Under the pieces are notes generated by a model, which ran no database searches, had not been told where the DNA came from, and was given only the letters and a program-made list of their open reading frames with translations. Positions 22,430 to 33,424 of a stretch of 64,000 nt of DNA are shown piece after piece. This DNA comes from Nannobrachium achirus (taxonomy: Eukaryota > Chordata > Actinopteri > Myctophiformes > Myctophidae): contig OY997639.1 in NCBI GenBank assembly GCA_963921795.1, positions 55,316,426 to 55,380,425 of the forward strand. Reading direction: 5' to 3'. Position 1 is the first letter of the stretch. Every line of letters starts with the position of its first letter. The position numbers were made by a program, and so were the translations under genes.

Positions 22430-22690
22430 CGGGTTCGAAATGTAATAACGGTTAATAATATAATAACCTAACCCTAACCCTAGGCTAAATGTAATAAAAG
22501 CTCATAATGTAATAAAAAGCTCATAGTGTAATAAAATAACGAGGGCATAACGTAATAACCGATTTTTGCAAATGTATTAATGTGTTAAATTCAGAAGCTT
22601 ACGTAGCCGCTCATAATGTAATAACAGTTAATAATATAATAACTCATATTTCATATCGCTCATATTGTTGATAAAAGTGTTACATCGTAA
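22430..22690. repeat. TAATAA-rich degenerate repeat with a short CTAACCCTAACCCTA run
   Basis: Many variants of ATAATGTAATAA; the CTAACCCTAACCCTA at about 22468 is only two to three telomere-like units. Confidence 0.55.
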
Positions 22691-22882
22691 TAATCAGTAT
22701 CAATATCATGTCAGTATCATGTCAGCATCGTGTCAGTATCATGTTAGTATTATGGTCAGTACTCAGTATCATGTCAGTATTATGGTCAGTATCAAAGTCA
22801 GTATCATGTTTGTATCATGGTCAGTATCATGGTCAGTACCATGTCAGTATTATGTCAGCATCATGTCAGTATCATGGTCATT
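22690..22882. repeat. Minisatellite, ATCATGTCAGT-like 11-15-bp units
   Basis: About fifteen variable units of TCAGTATCATG with GT insertions across about 190 bp. Confidence 0.9.
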
Positions 22883-22904
22883 GGTTTCATTGGTCTTGCA
22901 TTGA

Positions 22905-23143
22905 TAGATTATTCTTCAACTCATTTTATGTATCATTTCATTTCAAGCTTTTGTGTCATTGTTAGAGTGGTTTGGCGTACTGTACAAAGAGACAGATCAA
23001 ACAAATTATAAGTGCACTGAAAGACACCAGGGTAAGTCGAATGTGTTTGATCTGTCTCTTTGTACAGTACGCCAAACCACTAACAATAACAATAAACAAT
23101 AACACAAACAGTTTAAAATGATACATTACATTTACTTGAAGAA
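22905..23143. repeat. Long palindrome, about 100-nt arms
   Basis: The inner arms (about 22961-23003 and 23044-23084) match almost perfectly (TTTGGCGTACTGTACAAAGA and complement). Outer arms match imperfectly out to about 22905 and 23143. The loop is about 40 nt. No terminal duplication was identified. Confidence 0.85.
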
Positions 23144-23204
23144 TGTGTGACCAACTGTTAGAGGCAAAAGAATGCCATGCTACACTATGTCTTACAAAAC
23201 AATG

Positions 23205-23282
23205 GTCTATGGTGCTTCCCTGTCATCTATGGTGCTTCCTATGGTGCTTCCATGTCATCTATGGTGCTTCATATGGTGTTCT
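23205..23282. repeat. Short minisatellite, CTATGGTGCTTC units
   Basis: About five to six copies of TATGGTGCTTC separated by CCTGTCATC-type spacers. Confidence 0.8.
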
Positions 23283-24665
23283 CCTGTCTTCTTGGTGATT
23301 CCTTCTTTTTCCTTTCTCTTTTCTTCGTTTTTTTTGCTTTTTCTCCCCTTTTCTCCACAATTCCCAGTCCTCTGTCGTTATGCCAATGGCTTCCTCCCCA
23401 CACACATGGGTCATGACTGTGTTATCGCTGTTGCTGTATCCTCTGCTCTGTCTGCTCAACACTCGTCATTCTGGTTGATTGGTTACTTTATTAACAGTTC
23501 GCATAGGAAAAGCAATAGGATTTAAACCCAAGAAAGCACTATGGCATGTTTATATTGGGGTCCTTCCTCCCCTCTGCAACCACCACTAGATTGCCCAGTA
23601 GTTCAACTTCAGAGAGGTGATCTTATCGGCTATCTGAGCTTTAATTAACAATGATCATTTCTTGAAAGAGTTTTAATAAAGAATGTAAAATCCACTGCAA
23701 TGTGTGATAACCAAGAAATAGTGAGATGGGCCTGTTTGCTACTGGGATTCTCAGCCTCACTGGCCAAGGTGAATCCCCATGGTTTCATGCCAGTTAATGG
23801 CATGATAATTATCTGTTTACAGAGGAGTAGATTGAATGGTCGGTTGTATAACTTGGAGACTCATTCATACTTCAGCTCCCAGTTCCTACAGCTGCGTACT
23901 AATGACTTTTCCACTGCAACAGACTGGATAGTGGCTGGGGCTACTTCATGAGATTTCTGTCCTTTCTCTCTATGTTTCTGTGAAGACATTTTTCCAAACA
24001 AAAGGCTTTCATGGAATAAACATGGCTGTTTTCAGGGTGGCTTGACCAAACCATCCGTTCGTCCTTTCGTCCAATCAGACTGGTCAAGCTGCTCGGTCCT
24101 GAGTCCGTTCTGTTCAGCTGCCAGTCACTGTCGTGATTTATGATGTGGCTTAGTTGCTGAAAACCCCATAATATGAACACTGGAGCTTTTGTTTTTGCCT
24201 CATTTTAAGACTTTTCGATGTAATAATATATATTTTTATTTGTAGAGCACTTACCGAAACAAAGTTACAAAGTGCTATACATAAAAAGAAAAATGTCATA
24301 AAAAACAGAACATTAACATAACATGCAAAAAGTGCACAGTGAAATAAAAACATTAAGATAATCATCAATAAAATACATTTTTATTGATGAATTTCTAAAT
24401 TATGGAAAGTCCCTTCACAAAAGCTAGCAATGACACATAAGATTAACAACGGAAACTCTCAATTAGGCAAGGAAAGACTTCCAAGAAAAGGAAAATACTC
24501 TTGATGGGAGAAAAACAAGGAAGAAACCGTGTTTCAGGGTGGAAAAGCATGTAATATGTGCCGAGTGGGGAATAATGAAATGTAAAACAAAGAACAAAAG
24601 TGTTAAAGTAAGGCATACTGAGGCATCATGAGGTCATTAATACATGTAGGCCTATCAAAATGCAG
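23283..24665. other. No gene recognised
   Basis: A possible old minus-strand retroelement tail lies near 24205-24380 (GTAGAGCACTT... GTGCTATACATAAA), too eroded to classify. Confidence 0.4.
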
Positions 24666-24667
24666 TA

Positions 24668-24994
24668 AAGCCCTTTGCACACAGGACAGTTGCGTTTTTT
24701 TCGTTTGCGGCATGAATAAAATGCATTGGATTTGGTGTGCAAGGCTGTGCGGAATCGGCGCTGCGGATCCAAAAAGGAGTCATAAAAGGAGTGATGAGTT
24801 TTTTACCGCATGCGACAAGACGCACAAATCGAACTGGGTTCGATCGAGAAAAAGACGCACGGCCGCAGCCACTCGTCGCACGGCCAATTCGGATCCGGTG
24901 TGCATGAGGTCGTAGAGAATCATTGTTTTCTTTTTAAAAAGTGAAATTGTCCGTTTTATCCGCACGGATAAACGCGCCTGTGTGCAAAGGGCTT
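24668..24994. mobile_element. TA-flanked MITE, family AAGCCCTTTGCACACAGG
   Basis: 327 bp with perfect inverted ends AAGCCCTTTGCACACAGG and CCTGTGTGCAAAGGGCTT flanked by TA on both sides. CpG-rich interior, no coding frame. The superfamily (Tc1/mariner-like or other TA-targeting) is uncertain. Confidence 0.82.
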
Positions 24995-25086
24995 TAGAAT
25001 ACAACAAGAGAAAATGTGTGCAAAGTGTGGCGTTTTTATCAGGATGAGGGGTAAATTATTTTAGCATTTAGCAACCTATTAACTAT

Positions 25087-25210
25087 ACCAGCTCAGTGGC
25101 CAGTGGTTAGAGTGTCCACCCTGAGGAGGTCAGAGATTCAATCTCCGGCCGAGTTATATCAAAGACTATAAAAATGGTACCCAGTGCCTCCCTGCTTGGC
25201 ACTTGGCATC
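25087..25210 (+). mobile_element. tRNA-derived SINE, 5' part
   Basis: A-box-like GTGGCCAGTGGTTAGAGTG and B-box-like AGATTCAATCTCC about 35 nt apart, then the body GTGCCTCCCTGCTTGGCACT seen in many fish SINEs. It breaks at a hairpin at 25191-25224. Confidence 0.6.
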
Positions 25211-25224
25211 AAGTGCCAAGCAGG
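25191..25224. repeat. Perfect 15-nt-arm hairpin at a SINE/LINE junction
   Basis: CCTGCTTGGCACTTG (25191-25205), loop GCAT, then its exact complement (25210-25224). Confidence 0.9.
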
Positions 25225-25632
25225 CAGACCTGTACAGCTCCTGCTGTCTCAGGAAGGCCAACAGCATCCTTAAGGACCCATCCCACCCCGGACACTGTCA
25301 CTTCGATCTGATGCCCTCGGGCAGACATTTTAGAGCCATGAAGGCAAGAACAAATAGGCTGAAGGACAGTTTTATCCCAGATCTGTAGCGGTGTGTGCAG
25401 TTGTGTACTAGAGTAGGACACTGGACACTTTTCTAGAATACGGGTCCCCTTTTTACTTGTCTTGATGTTTGTTCTTTTATGTTTGTTTTGTTTGTTTTGG
25501 TTCTTTTATATTTTAAATTATTTGTCTTGTATAAACGCACTTTATGGGTTTGCACCAATTTCGTTGTTTTTAAACTTGTTTTAAACTTGTTTATGTAACA
25601 ATGACAAATTAAAGTTTCATTTCATTCATTTG
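25225..25632 (+). mobile_element. LINE 3' end (jockey-clade type): polymerase C-terminus and 3'UTR
   Basis: The frame to TAG 25386-25388 reads KANSILKDPSHPGHCHFDL, MPSGRHFRAMKARTNRLKDS and FIPDL, the usual extreme C-terminus of CR1/Rex1-like fish LINEs. A T-rich 3'UTR follows, ending near AATTAAAGTTTCATTTCATT. The rest of the element is missing. A related end is at about 62466. Confidence 0.75.
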
Positions 25633-25765
25633 TTAGGTTCTAACTAGAGGGAGGGGGGGGGCTACTTGTACATCAAGCTACCCAGCCAAATGGCTCTGGA
25701 ACCATCGTTTCACAAGGCTACTTTACACCTATAGTAAAAGATCAACACCATGGATGGTAGTTAGT

Positions 25766-26102
25766 GTTTTTTTTTTTTAGTGTTTTATTTTTTCCCTGTT
25801 TTTTACCACTTTTTCTCCCCAATTTAGCCGTTAAGCCAATTAAGTCCTCCCCACTCTGCTGTAGTACCCTATAGTGACTCAACTGCCAATGAGGAGCCCC
25901 CACCGGGAGGACATAGAGCCTTTGCCGCCCCCAGGAATACATGCAGAGACAACTCTCCCCCAACCAGCTTCCCTCCCCCGAACACTGGCCAAATGTGTTT
26001 GTATAGAGTAGACACTCGACAAAGCTGAATGTACCACGGTGGATTCGAACCCACAACCCCCAAAGAGGTGGGCTGATAATTTACCACTGCGCCACTGAGC
26101 AG
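25766..26102 (-). mobile_element. tRNA-derived SINE, near full length
   Basis: On the minus strand it begins GCTCAGTGGCGCAGTGGTAA, with A box TGGCGCAGTGG and B box GGTTCGAATCC about 45 nt apart. A body of about 230 bp follows, with an A-rich end (reverse of the T-run at 25770-25778). Both Pol III boxes match consensus well, so it may be fairly young. Confidence 0.82.
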
Positions 26103-26143
26103 ATAAACTTTATGTAACCGGTTAAAAACAAGTATACTGGTAA

Positions 26144-26440
26144 TTGTGACCGTAGGTCGCATTTAGTATGAAATCCTGCAGATCATGTCTGTCCATCACG
26201 CCTCATATCACACCGCATGTCTCCATATATGGCAAGATCCCTGAGAATGCCCATACATGGACATATTGTGTCAGTCTCATGATAACCAGTCTGGTTCTCA
26301 CAACGCAAGTCACAATGAATACCATCCTTGTCCCTTTAATGCCCATATATGGAGATCCCTGATGTTATCAATATTAAGCCCATATCTGGGAATGCCCATA
26401 TGGACATATTGTGTCAGTCTCTGTTGTTTCAGCGAGACTG
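26144..26440. repeat. Dispersed repeat with CCATATATGG motifs, copy 1
   Basis: Begins near GTGACCGTAGGTCGCA and contains CATATATGG at about 26225 and 26343 and CATATCTGG-like variants. The same head occurs at about 47737, and the CATATATGGAGATC segment at 42204, 60840-61035 and 62980-63490. Confidence 0.6.
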
Positions 26441-27850
26441 TCGCTTCTTGCCCTTAGGGCGTCTTACTGGTATTATTATTAGCTTATTTAATTTTGATGA
26501 AAACTGGAACTATTTGTCAGTAAATGTTGAATACCGGGACATTTTTGTGTAATACAGATACAGTATTTGACACCAGCTTGAAACTGGGACAATCCCAGCC
26601 AAACCGGGATGTCTGGTCACTGTACATCTTTCCAGAGTTGAGCCCTTACAGCAAAGGCAAGGTCTCCCATTGTCTCCCAGGCTCCTACCAAGGGTTAAGG
26701 GGTTAATGACTCAAAGTTTAAAAAATATATATATAAAAAAAAGAAGGGCCAAGCCAAGAAGTGCCTTAGAGGAAACAATTAAAATCCTAAAGCAAAGTAA
26801 AGAAAGTAGGAATAGGAATATGTTGTCTTCTTCTGGTTTTAGTTAAAATATAACTTGGAACCTAGCCTACTGACTGATACCTCTCCCTGCACTCCCCCAA
26901 TATTGAGCAGAGCTTGTAAACAAATTCCAGAGGGGAGAGTTAGTACAAACAGTATTTGAGCATTCATCCTGCATGTGAACAGCCATGGGGGTTGGGAAGG
27001 GGTCAGAGTCAGAGCAACTGGCTGGTCACAGACGGCCAGACACACAACATGAAAAAAGGGTCGCACATGACAGTTACATCATGTAATTTCAGCTGCACAG
27101 ATTAACTCGATTTACAGTAACAAAAAGAGTGGTTAATACGTTAGATTGTCTCCTGATTATGGACATAATAAGGGTAATGTGAAGTAAGAAATGCCCTGGA
27201 TTTTGTATTAACAGGTGTTACTGCAATGTCCAATGACAAAAGGTAAGGCCTGTCTATTGGTGTCATCTTATGTTCTTCTCACACCAGTTTATGCTGTCTT
27301 CACATACCAGTACCATATAGCCTACCAGTACAAAAGAAACCAGACACTAAGTTACAGGTTTACACAGCAAAATAGGTCAATGGGCTAATGATGGCACCAC
27401 AGATCACAACTAAGACTGTTGCCACTGACGTTTTGTCATTAATTCTGTTTAGCACATCAGGTTATAACTTTGAATACAGAATCAATGCAGCTTCTTAGCA
27501 GAATGATTACAATCTGTATCACTGGAACGAAAGAACTGACGAGCGGGCCGGCAAATTCTAATTATGGATGATGAGGGTTACAGGAAGGCGAGGTATTATT
27601 GACAAAGGAAGTAGAGACAAAGCGGTAGGGAGCAGACAAAGGGAAAGTGGAGTCTAGGGGGAGCGAGGGTAGAAAAGGTAAGAGGATGGAGAGATGGTGA
27701 AGGGAGGAGAGATGGAGGAAAGATTATCCTCTTGTCTGTGGGATTAGAGTCATTAGGGTTAGCAGGTTTGTCTTACATAAGTAGACCATGCAGGCCAGGT
27801 CATCACTCTTTCTCACTCTCAGTAACTAGGACATACTGTATAGCCTATAG
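26441..27850. other. No gene recognised
   Basis: Purine-rich (GGGAGA) stretch at 27600-27725; otherwise featureless. Confidence 0.45.
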
Positions 27851-28085
27851 CAGTGCTTCTCAAACTTTCTCATGTCAAGGACCCCCAAACTGACACTTAT
27901 TAGCATGCGGAACCCCATTTGAAAAGATATGCCAGGGACCCCCATGTAAGAGAAGATTAAGGCTCTAGCAGTGATTCTCAACCATTTTAATTTCAAGGAC
28001 CCCCAGTTTGATATGCATTAGGTTACGGACCCCTATTTCATGGCATTTCTATCTCTGGGACCCCAATTTATATTGTAAAATAATG
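27851..28085. mobile_element. Two partial hAT-type elements, CAGTGxTTCTCAA family
   Basis: CAGTGCTTCTCAAAC at 27851 and CAGTGATTCTCAACC at 27969, each followed by CAAGGACCCCCA. Right ends not identified. Confidence 0.6.
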
Positions 28086-28092
28086 TTAATGT

Positions 28093-28686
28093 AGTGTACA
28101 AATGGAACCAAATAGACCCGGTCCCATCCTATTTTACAGTAGTCTACACTTTAATAAGACATAATAAGACAGAATAAAACCATAATAAGAAATAATGTGT
28201 TAGAGCTAATATAGAGAGCTAATATATTTTATTAGACAGAAACAAAGACAGAATAGTAGAAAGAGCGAATACATTCTCTGGCACCGGCACCTGCCGCGGA
28301 ACTGCAGCGGCAGACACTGCCGCACAACCGGCAGTTCAACCAGCAGTCGCACTGCACCGCCGGCGATAGGACCAGCAGTCCCGCCAGTAGGACGGACCCC
28401 GTAGCGGTAAACTTCCCGTCCGTGCGGTGGTGGCTGCCGCAGCAGTTAGCGATGTCCTATCACCGGCGATGCAGCGCGACTGCCGGTCGAACTGTCGGTC
28501 TTGCGGCGGTACCTGCCTCTGCCAGATAATGTATTCGCTCTTTCTGCTATTCTGTCTTGTTTTTATCTAATAAAATAATATTAGTTCTAATTACCAACAC
28601 ATAATTTCTTATTTTGGCTTTATTATGTCTTAAAGTGTACTGTAAAATAGGATGGGATCATGGACCCTTGGTTCTATTTGTACACT
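28093..28686. mobile_element. Foldback element, about 290-nt arms with GC-rich centre
   Basis: Ends AGTGTACAAAT and ATTTGTACACT. Arms match along most of their length, e.g. CAGTTCAACCAGCAGTCG against the complement near 28480, and GCGAATACATTCTC against the right side near 28530. The middle 250 bp are far more GC-rich than the surroundings. No coding frame; exact duplication not resolved. Confidence 0.8.
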
Positions 28687-28764
28687 CTGAGAGTTACATA
28701 GCCATGAGGGTCCATTTGGTTCCTGCTGGGGGCCCCCTGGAACGTCCTACCTATCTGCCGGCAC

Positions 28765-28765
28765 T

Positions 28766-28832
<67 letters not shown>
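28765..28832. repeat. (GACA)n microsatellite
   Basis: About 16 GACA units. Confidence 0.95.
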
Positions 28833-29102
28833 TACTAAGAGTGTCTGTGTATTTTCTGGTTGTGGAGAAGGGGAGGCAGTGGTACATTGGTTTCTCCAGT
28901 GACACCTGCATCTGCTTGATGGTGTATATTGCTGACAAGTGATTATAGAATCTCTCTGTATCGCACATAGACTGTAAAAATATGCATGGTGGGAAGCCAT
29001 TGGTTTATGCTGCGAAAATTATGCTTTTTTTGGACCTTGTATGGGTGAAATCATTGAATCATTGTAGAAATCAACGTTCATTGATAGAAATGGTACCATC
29101 TC

Positions 29103-29239
29103 GGGCGTCACCGTTTCGATTCCCGATCCGGACGACCTTTGCCGCGTGTCGTTCCCCATCTCTCTCCCCGTTTCCTGTCAGCCTACTATCCTATCAAATA
29201 AAGGAAAAAAGCCCAAAAACTAAATCTTTAAAAAAAAAA
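29103..29239 (+). mobile_element. tRNA-derived SINE with 15-bp target duplication
   Basis: AAATGGTACCATCTC occurs at 29088-29102 and 29240-29254. The element has a B-box-like GTTTCGATTCCCG, a body CCCCATCTCTCTCCCCGTTTCCTGTCAG and an A-rich end. It is 5'-shortened. Confidence 0.88.
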
Positions 29240-29254
29240 AAATGGTACCATCTC

Positions 29255-29936
29255 AAATGCTATTGGCTGCCAACGGTCACGTGCAACCACAGGGATACTT
29301 GGGAGAATGTGGTGTTGCACTTGCCGAAAATAAAGCACACAAAGAAGAACCATCACAAGCCTATGATCACTAGCCCCTCCTACAGCATACCCTGCTTTAA
29401 CGTCAATTATAACATAAATTGGACCATATTTTCACAAAACGCATATCATGGTGGTTGAAACAAGGCTTTAAACTAGCGACAGGACAGTATTTATGACAAT
29501 GTTTATTAAGGTAAGAAAATCAAATGTAAACGTTCGGGGGAAATGAATGGAATCCTATGGAGAACATGTTGCTTCTGGTACCAGAACAGCGCAACTAGTG
29601 GCCCATCACTTCTGCGTTTGCTTCATTTTAAATGCGGACAACTGGGCCCCTGGTTGCACACCCAGAGTAAACAGTGCTACTCCCAGCAGTTCATGGTAGT
29701 TATGCCTGGTTGGTTAGGTGTGCCTGCGTGGATGCTGGCACAGACTGGCCATTGGGAGAATTGCTAATGTTCTGGCTTGTACCTTCTTATCTTTTTTTCC
29801 TTCATTATTAGTTTACTATTATCCACACACGTTTGAAGAAGTTTGAAGTAAAATGATGTCACTGTTTACAATGCTGCTATACTGTATTGTATGGGTATCT
29901 GGCAATCTTGAACTTTGAACCTTTTGTGATTTACAG
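29255..29936. other. No gene recognised
   Basis: Single-copy-looking DNA. Confidence 0.45.
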
Positions 29937-29940
29937 TTAA

Positions 29941-30576
29941 AGGGATATTTCACTTTCAAAAAAACTTTTGGTAATTTTGTCGTCTAACCAGGCTTTTATG
30001 AAAACCCAAAACAGTTTTTAATTTGATTGATTCAATATTTAGATATTTGATGTAAATGTTATCAGGCCCTCCTCCTGCAGGAGGCCTCCACATACACACC
30101 CATTGTAACTTCAAACTCCATTTTAACCATGATAGATTCATTAAAAACACCGTTATTTTTTCTGGTGACTCATACTACCCTCCTAATACGTGAGCAGGCT
30201 GTGTTTTTTCGCTAACTTTTTTCATTTATTTTTAATAATATTTCATTGTATTTCATTTTTTCCATTTTCCAAAATAATTATTACAAATCAATAAAAACAG
30301 TTATTGAAAAAACACGGCCTGCTCACGTATTAGGAGGGTAGTTTGAGTCACCAGAAAAAATAATGGGTGTTTTTAATGAATCTATCATGGTTAAAATGGA
30401 GTTTGAAGTTACAATGGGTGTGTATGTGGAGAGGAACTGGGCCTGGAGGGCCTGATAACATTTACATCAAATATCTAAATATTGAATCAAGCAAATTAAA
30501 AACTGATCAGGGTGTTCATAAAAGCCTGATTAGATGATAAAATTACCAAAGGTTTTTTTGAAAGTGGAATACCCCT
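29941..30576. mobile_element. TTAA-flanked foldback MITE (piggyBac-type), about 270-nt arms
   Basis: TTAA at 29937-29940 and 30577-30580. Ends AGGGATATTTCAC and GTGGAATACCCCT. Arms about 29941-30210 and 30306-30576 are closely matched; the loop is about 95 nt. No transposase. Confidence 0.88.
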
Positions 30577-31043
30577 TTAAACACATAAAGGACAACAAGA
30601 AAAATTGTAGTGTGCATACCTGCATTTTTCATGATAGGCCTATTAAGTTAATCATATTTCTGTTCTGAGGCAGCCTACTGATCATTCCTACCATAACTTG
30701 ATCATCTCATGGGGGATACTTCCCACCAATTGTGATGGTAGTCCACAGCTGCTGTGGCTAATATCAAAGCAAGAACTATGATGTAGGATAAAAGTTCACT
30801 GGTGACATCCAGTGCTCATTCAGTTTACTTACTGTCATGCACAGAGAACAAACATGACAATAAATAATCCAATATTGGAATTACAAAGCCTGTTCTGAAT
30901 CCAATATTGGAATTTCGTGTAGATTCTAAATGATACACTTTCCTTGACATTACATCAAGTCCACTGATTTCTATTAAATTCAGCATGGCAACCAGGTCCT
31001 TTCATTTTCATGTGGGGGCAGGGGTCAAAAACCCGTAGAACGA

Positions 31044-31314
31044 GCGGGGTCCTCGTTGGCCAAAGATCCGTGGGTCGGCGGTTCAAATCCTGGCTCCTCC
31101 TGTCCACATGTTGAAGTGTCCTTTGGCAAGACACTGAACCCCACATTGACTCCAATGAGTTGGTCGGTGCAAGCTTGCCACCATTGATGTGGGAAGTGAG
31201 GACGCTGGTGTCGACTGTTTGCCGCTTCAGTTCCCAATGTATGAATGAATGGACCATTGTAAAAAACTTTGAGTTCACTATTTGCTTAGAAAAACACTAT
31301 AAATATGCAATCCA
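31044..31314 (+). mobile_element. tRNA-derived SINE with V-SINE-like body
   Basis: B box GGTTCAAATCC at about 31080, then CACATTGACTCC and GTGTCCTTTGGCAAGACACT, the body widely shared by fish SINEs. The tail AAAAACACTATAAATATGCA resembles LINE-derived tails. Confidence 0.8.
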
Positions 31315-31430
31315 TGATCAGTTTTAAGTCATTTAATTCATTGCACACCTGAAAGTTGGTACAGTATGTAAGACAAGAAACAGACTTGAAAAGGCTGCAG
31401 CACCTTCAAAATGATTGGCGTATGAGAGGA

Positions 31431-31552
31431 CAGGGGTGTCGCACCAAATTCTGGGCCCTGGGTACTTTAACTATTGAAAAATAGCAGTTTTACAAGCTCA
31501 CAGCGTGGTACCGAGTGCCGTGCTGCGAGCTTGTATGCTATTTTTGAAAAAT
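31431..31552. mobile_element. hAT-type fragment, family CAGGGGTGTxGCACC, with hairpin
   Basis: Starts CAGGGGTGTCGCACCAAATT like 61417. The hairpin arms are 31476-31509 and 31517-31548. The right end is lost into the next fragment. Confidence 0.7.
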
Positions 31553-31554
31553 CG

Positions 31555-31800
31555 TTAGTGGTGCTCAAACCTTTTCATGTGAAGGACCCCCAAAATGATA
31601 TGTAGGCCTATTTGGCCACGGACCCCCATCCCAGGGACCCCCCAGAAGCAAAATTTGAGTTACAAATGTTCGCTTAAAAAATACATATATTCAAAGATTG
31701 GTACACATTTTCACGACTTTTCAAAAATATCTACAAGCTCGCAGCGCGGCACTCGGTGCCACGCTGTGTGCTTGCACTTCATTCATTTAAATTGATATCT
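31555..31800. mobile_element. hAT-type fragment, family CAGTGGTGCTCAAAC
   Basis: AGTGGTGCTCAAACC then GAAGGACCCCCAAAATGA, shared with 61663. A partial hairpin lies at about 31727-31775. Confidence 0.65.
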
Positions 31801-32017
31801 AACCCCATTTAGTGACTGACCCATACTGTATGTAATGTAAATGAGCTGTTTGAACTTAAGGTGTGCGCCATAGATTGATTCCCAAAAATAAGGCATGTGA
31901 CCATGCTCTTATGCTTATATCATTTTATATTCATCCCATGAAAGTGTATAGCATGATGGAAACAGTCGATCTGCAAGCTCACAACGCATCACAGATGCAT
32001 GGTTTTGGATGCTTTTG

Positions 32018-32103
32018 TAGATCCCTATAGGCTCATGGGTTGATCTGTTGTAGATCCCTATAGGTTCATGAGTTGATCTTTTGAAGATCCCTATAGGTTC
32101 ATT
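32018..32103. repeat. Minisatellite, three units of about 30 bp
   Basis: TTGTAGATCCCTATAGGxTC is repeated three times. Confidence 0.85.
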
Positions 32104-33261
32104 GTTTGTTTTGCCTGATTCACTGCCTTAAAAAAATAAAAATAATGTTGTTTTATGTTTTTACTTTTATTTTCTTTACTGTTAATCATTTGTAATTTTT
32201 CTGTAAACCATTTTTGCTCTGTAGAGCTGCATTTCATGTCACGAAGACCCGAAGTGATTGTTAAATAAATTATTAATAAGTTAAATAAATATGGATATGG
32301 ATAAAATCCATAACCAAAATAAAACAGAGACGAGCCAAAGGACTATCAATCAATTGCTGTATTTGAAGAGAGTCAGACAAGGAGACAATACAGTGAGCAT
32401 AACCATCCTAGTGGAATAAGCTTTGGTAATTCTCTCTCTTCCAAGATGGAAGTTAACATACAGTATATAAAGAGTACAGTTATGACATGTAAGATCGTGG
32501 GACTCATTGATTCATTCCCAGATCATAACAAGAAGACAGACACGTAGAGTATTGGTAATTTTCCACTAGTGACATACAGTATACCCAAAACAAGCCTGAA
32601 CTCACAGTACCACCAAAATATGGTCTCCTATACTGTAAGTTCAGTTCATAATATATAACCTTATATGGTCATATGAGCCTCATACACAAATCATACAATT
32701 ATGTATCATAATTCATATCTATCAGTGATATACAAATACAGTTTATTTTTATTATTGTAGATCAGCTATTTTCAGCATGCGACACCATCGTACAATAGAG
32801 CATAAATTATTAGTGCCTGCACATTCAGACAACTTATAGCCTAATTACATAGCCTACTGCCTGAAAACATTTACATTTCTGGAGAGGATGAAAAGCAGTA
32901 AACATACAGTAGTATACTTGACAGAATTAAATAATCTAGGTTTTCTTTTCATCTTCCATCTACCTTCTTTTCAATCTTTTGTCTTTTTTTCCTTTCTTTA
33001 TTAACTTTATTTAAGTTTGAAAGGCATGGACAAACACAAAGACACAAAGATACAACTAAAATCTAGAGACTCATTTATCCATTGGTGCTGCGTCATACAA
33101 GAACAGGGTTCCACTGTTATCCATTTAATAAAGGCTATAATCACAGGAAGCATATCCTCTATTGAGTCTATCCATACTCTGCCTGTGCCAGCATAATCAT
33201 CACCATTTTCAATCAAGTATATACAGTAAAATATTATAAATGGCTATTTTTATTACTTTAT
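32104..33261. other. AT-rich intergenic DNA, no gene
   Basis: A hairpin remnant (TGTAGATCAGCTATTTTCAG) is at about 32757-32776. Confidence 0.45.
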
Positions 33262-33424
33262 TAAATAGGCGAGTATAGAGACTGGAAACCGAGGGCAGAC
33301 AAGAAACCAAGGGCAGACAGACAAGACAAGATGCCAGGAGTCGGATTTGAGCCTGTGTTCTCACATCTCATAAGGATCATGTAGTATAAGTGCACTATAA
33401 CTGCTTGAGACACCAGGCACCCCA
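33262..33424 (-). mobile_element. tRNA-derived SINE
   Basis: On the minus strand: GGTGCCTGGTGTCTCAAGCA, then a B box GGCTCAAATCCGAC about 75 nt later, and a C/T-rich body. 3' end near the CTTTATTAAATAGG stretch. Confidence 0.65.

Noticed and set aside
22465-22485. Telomere-like CTAACCCTAACCC
   Set aside because: Only two to three units, embedded in a TAATAA-rich repeat; not an interstitial telomere block.
22690-22882. ATCATGTCAGT array as a possible CRISPR
   Set aside because: Units are 11-15 bp, degenerate and have no unique spacers; it is a minisatellite.
25766-26102. Possible functional tRNA gene (good A and B boxes on the minus strand)
   Set aside because: A long SINE body follows and a cloverleaf with acceptor pairing is not evident.
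28765-28832. (GACA)n array as a possible CRISPR
   Set aside because: It is a 4-bp microsatellite without spacers, in vertebrate DNA.
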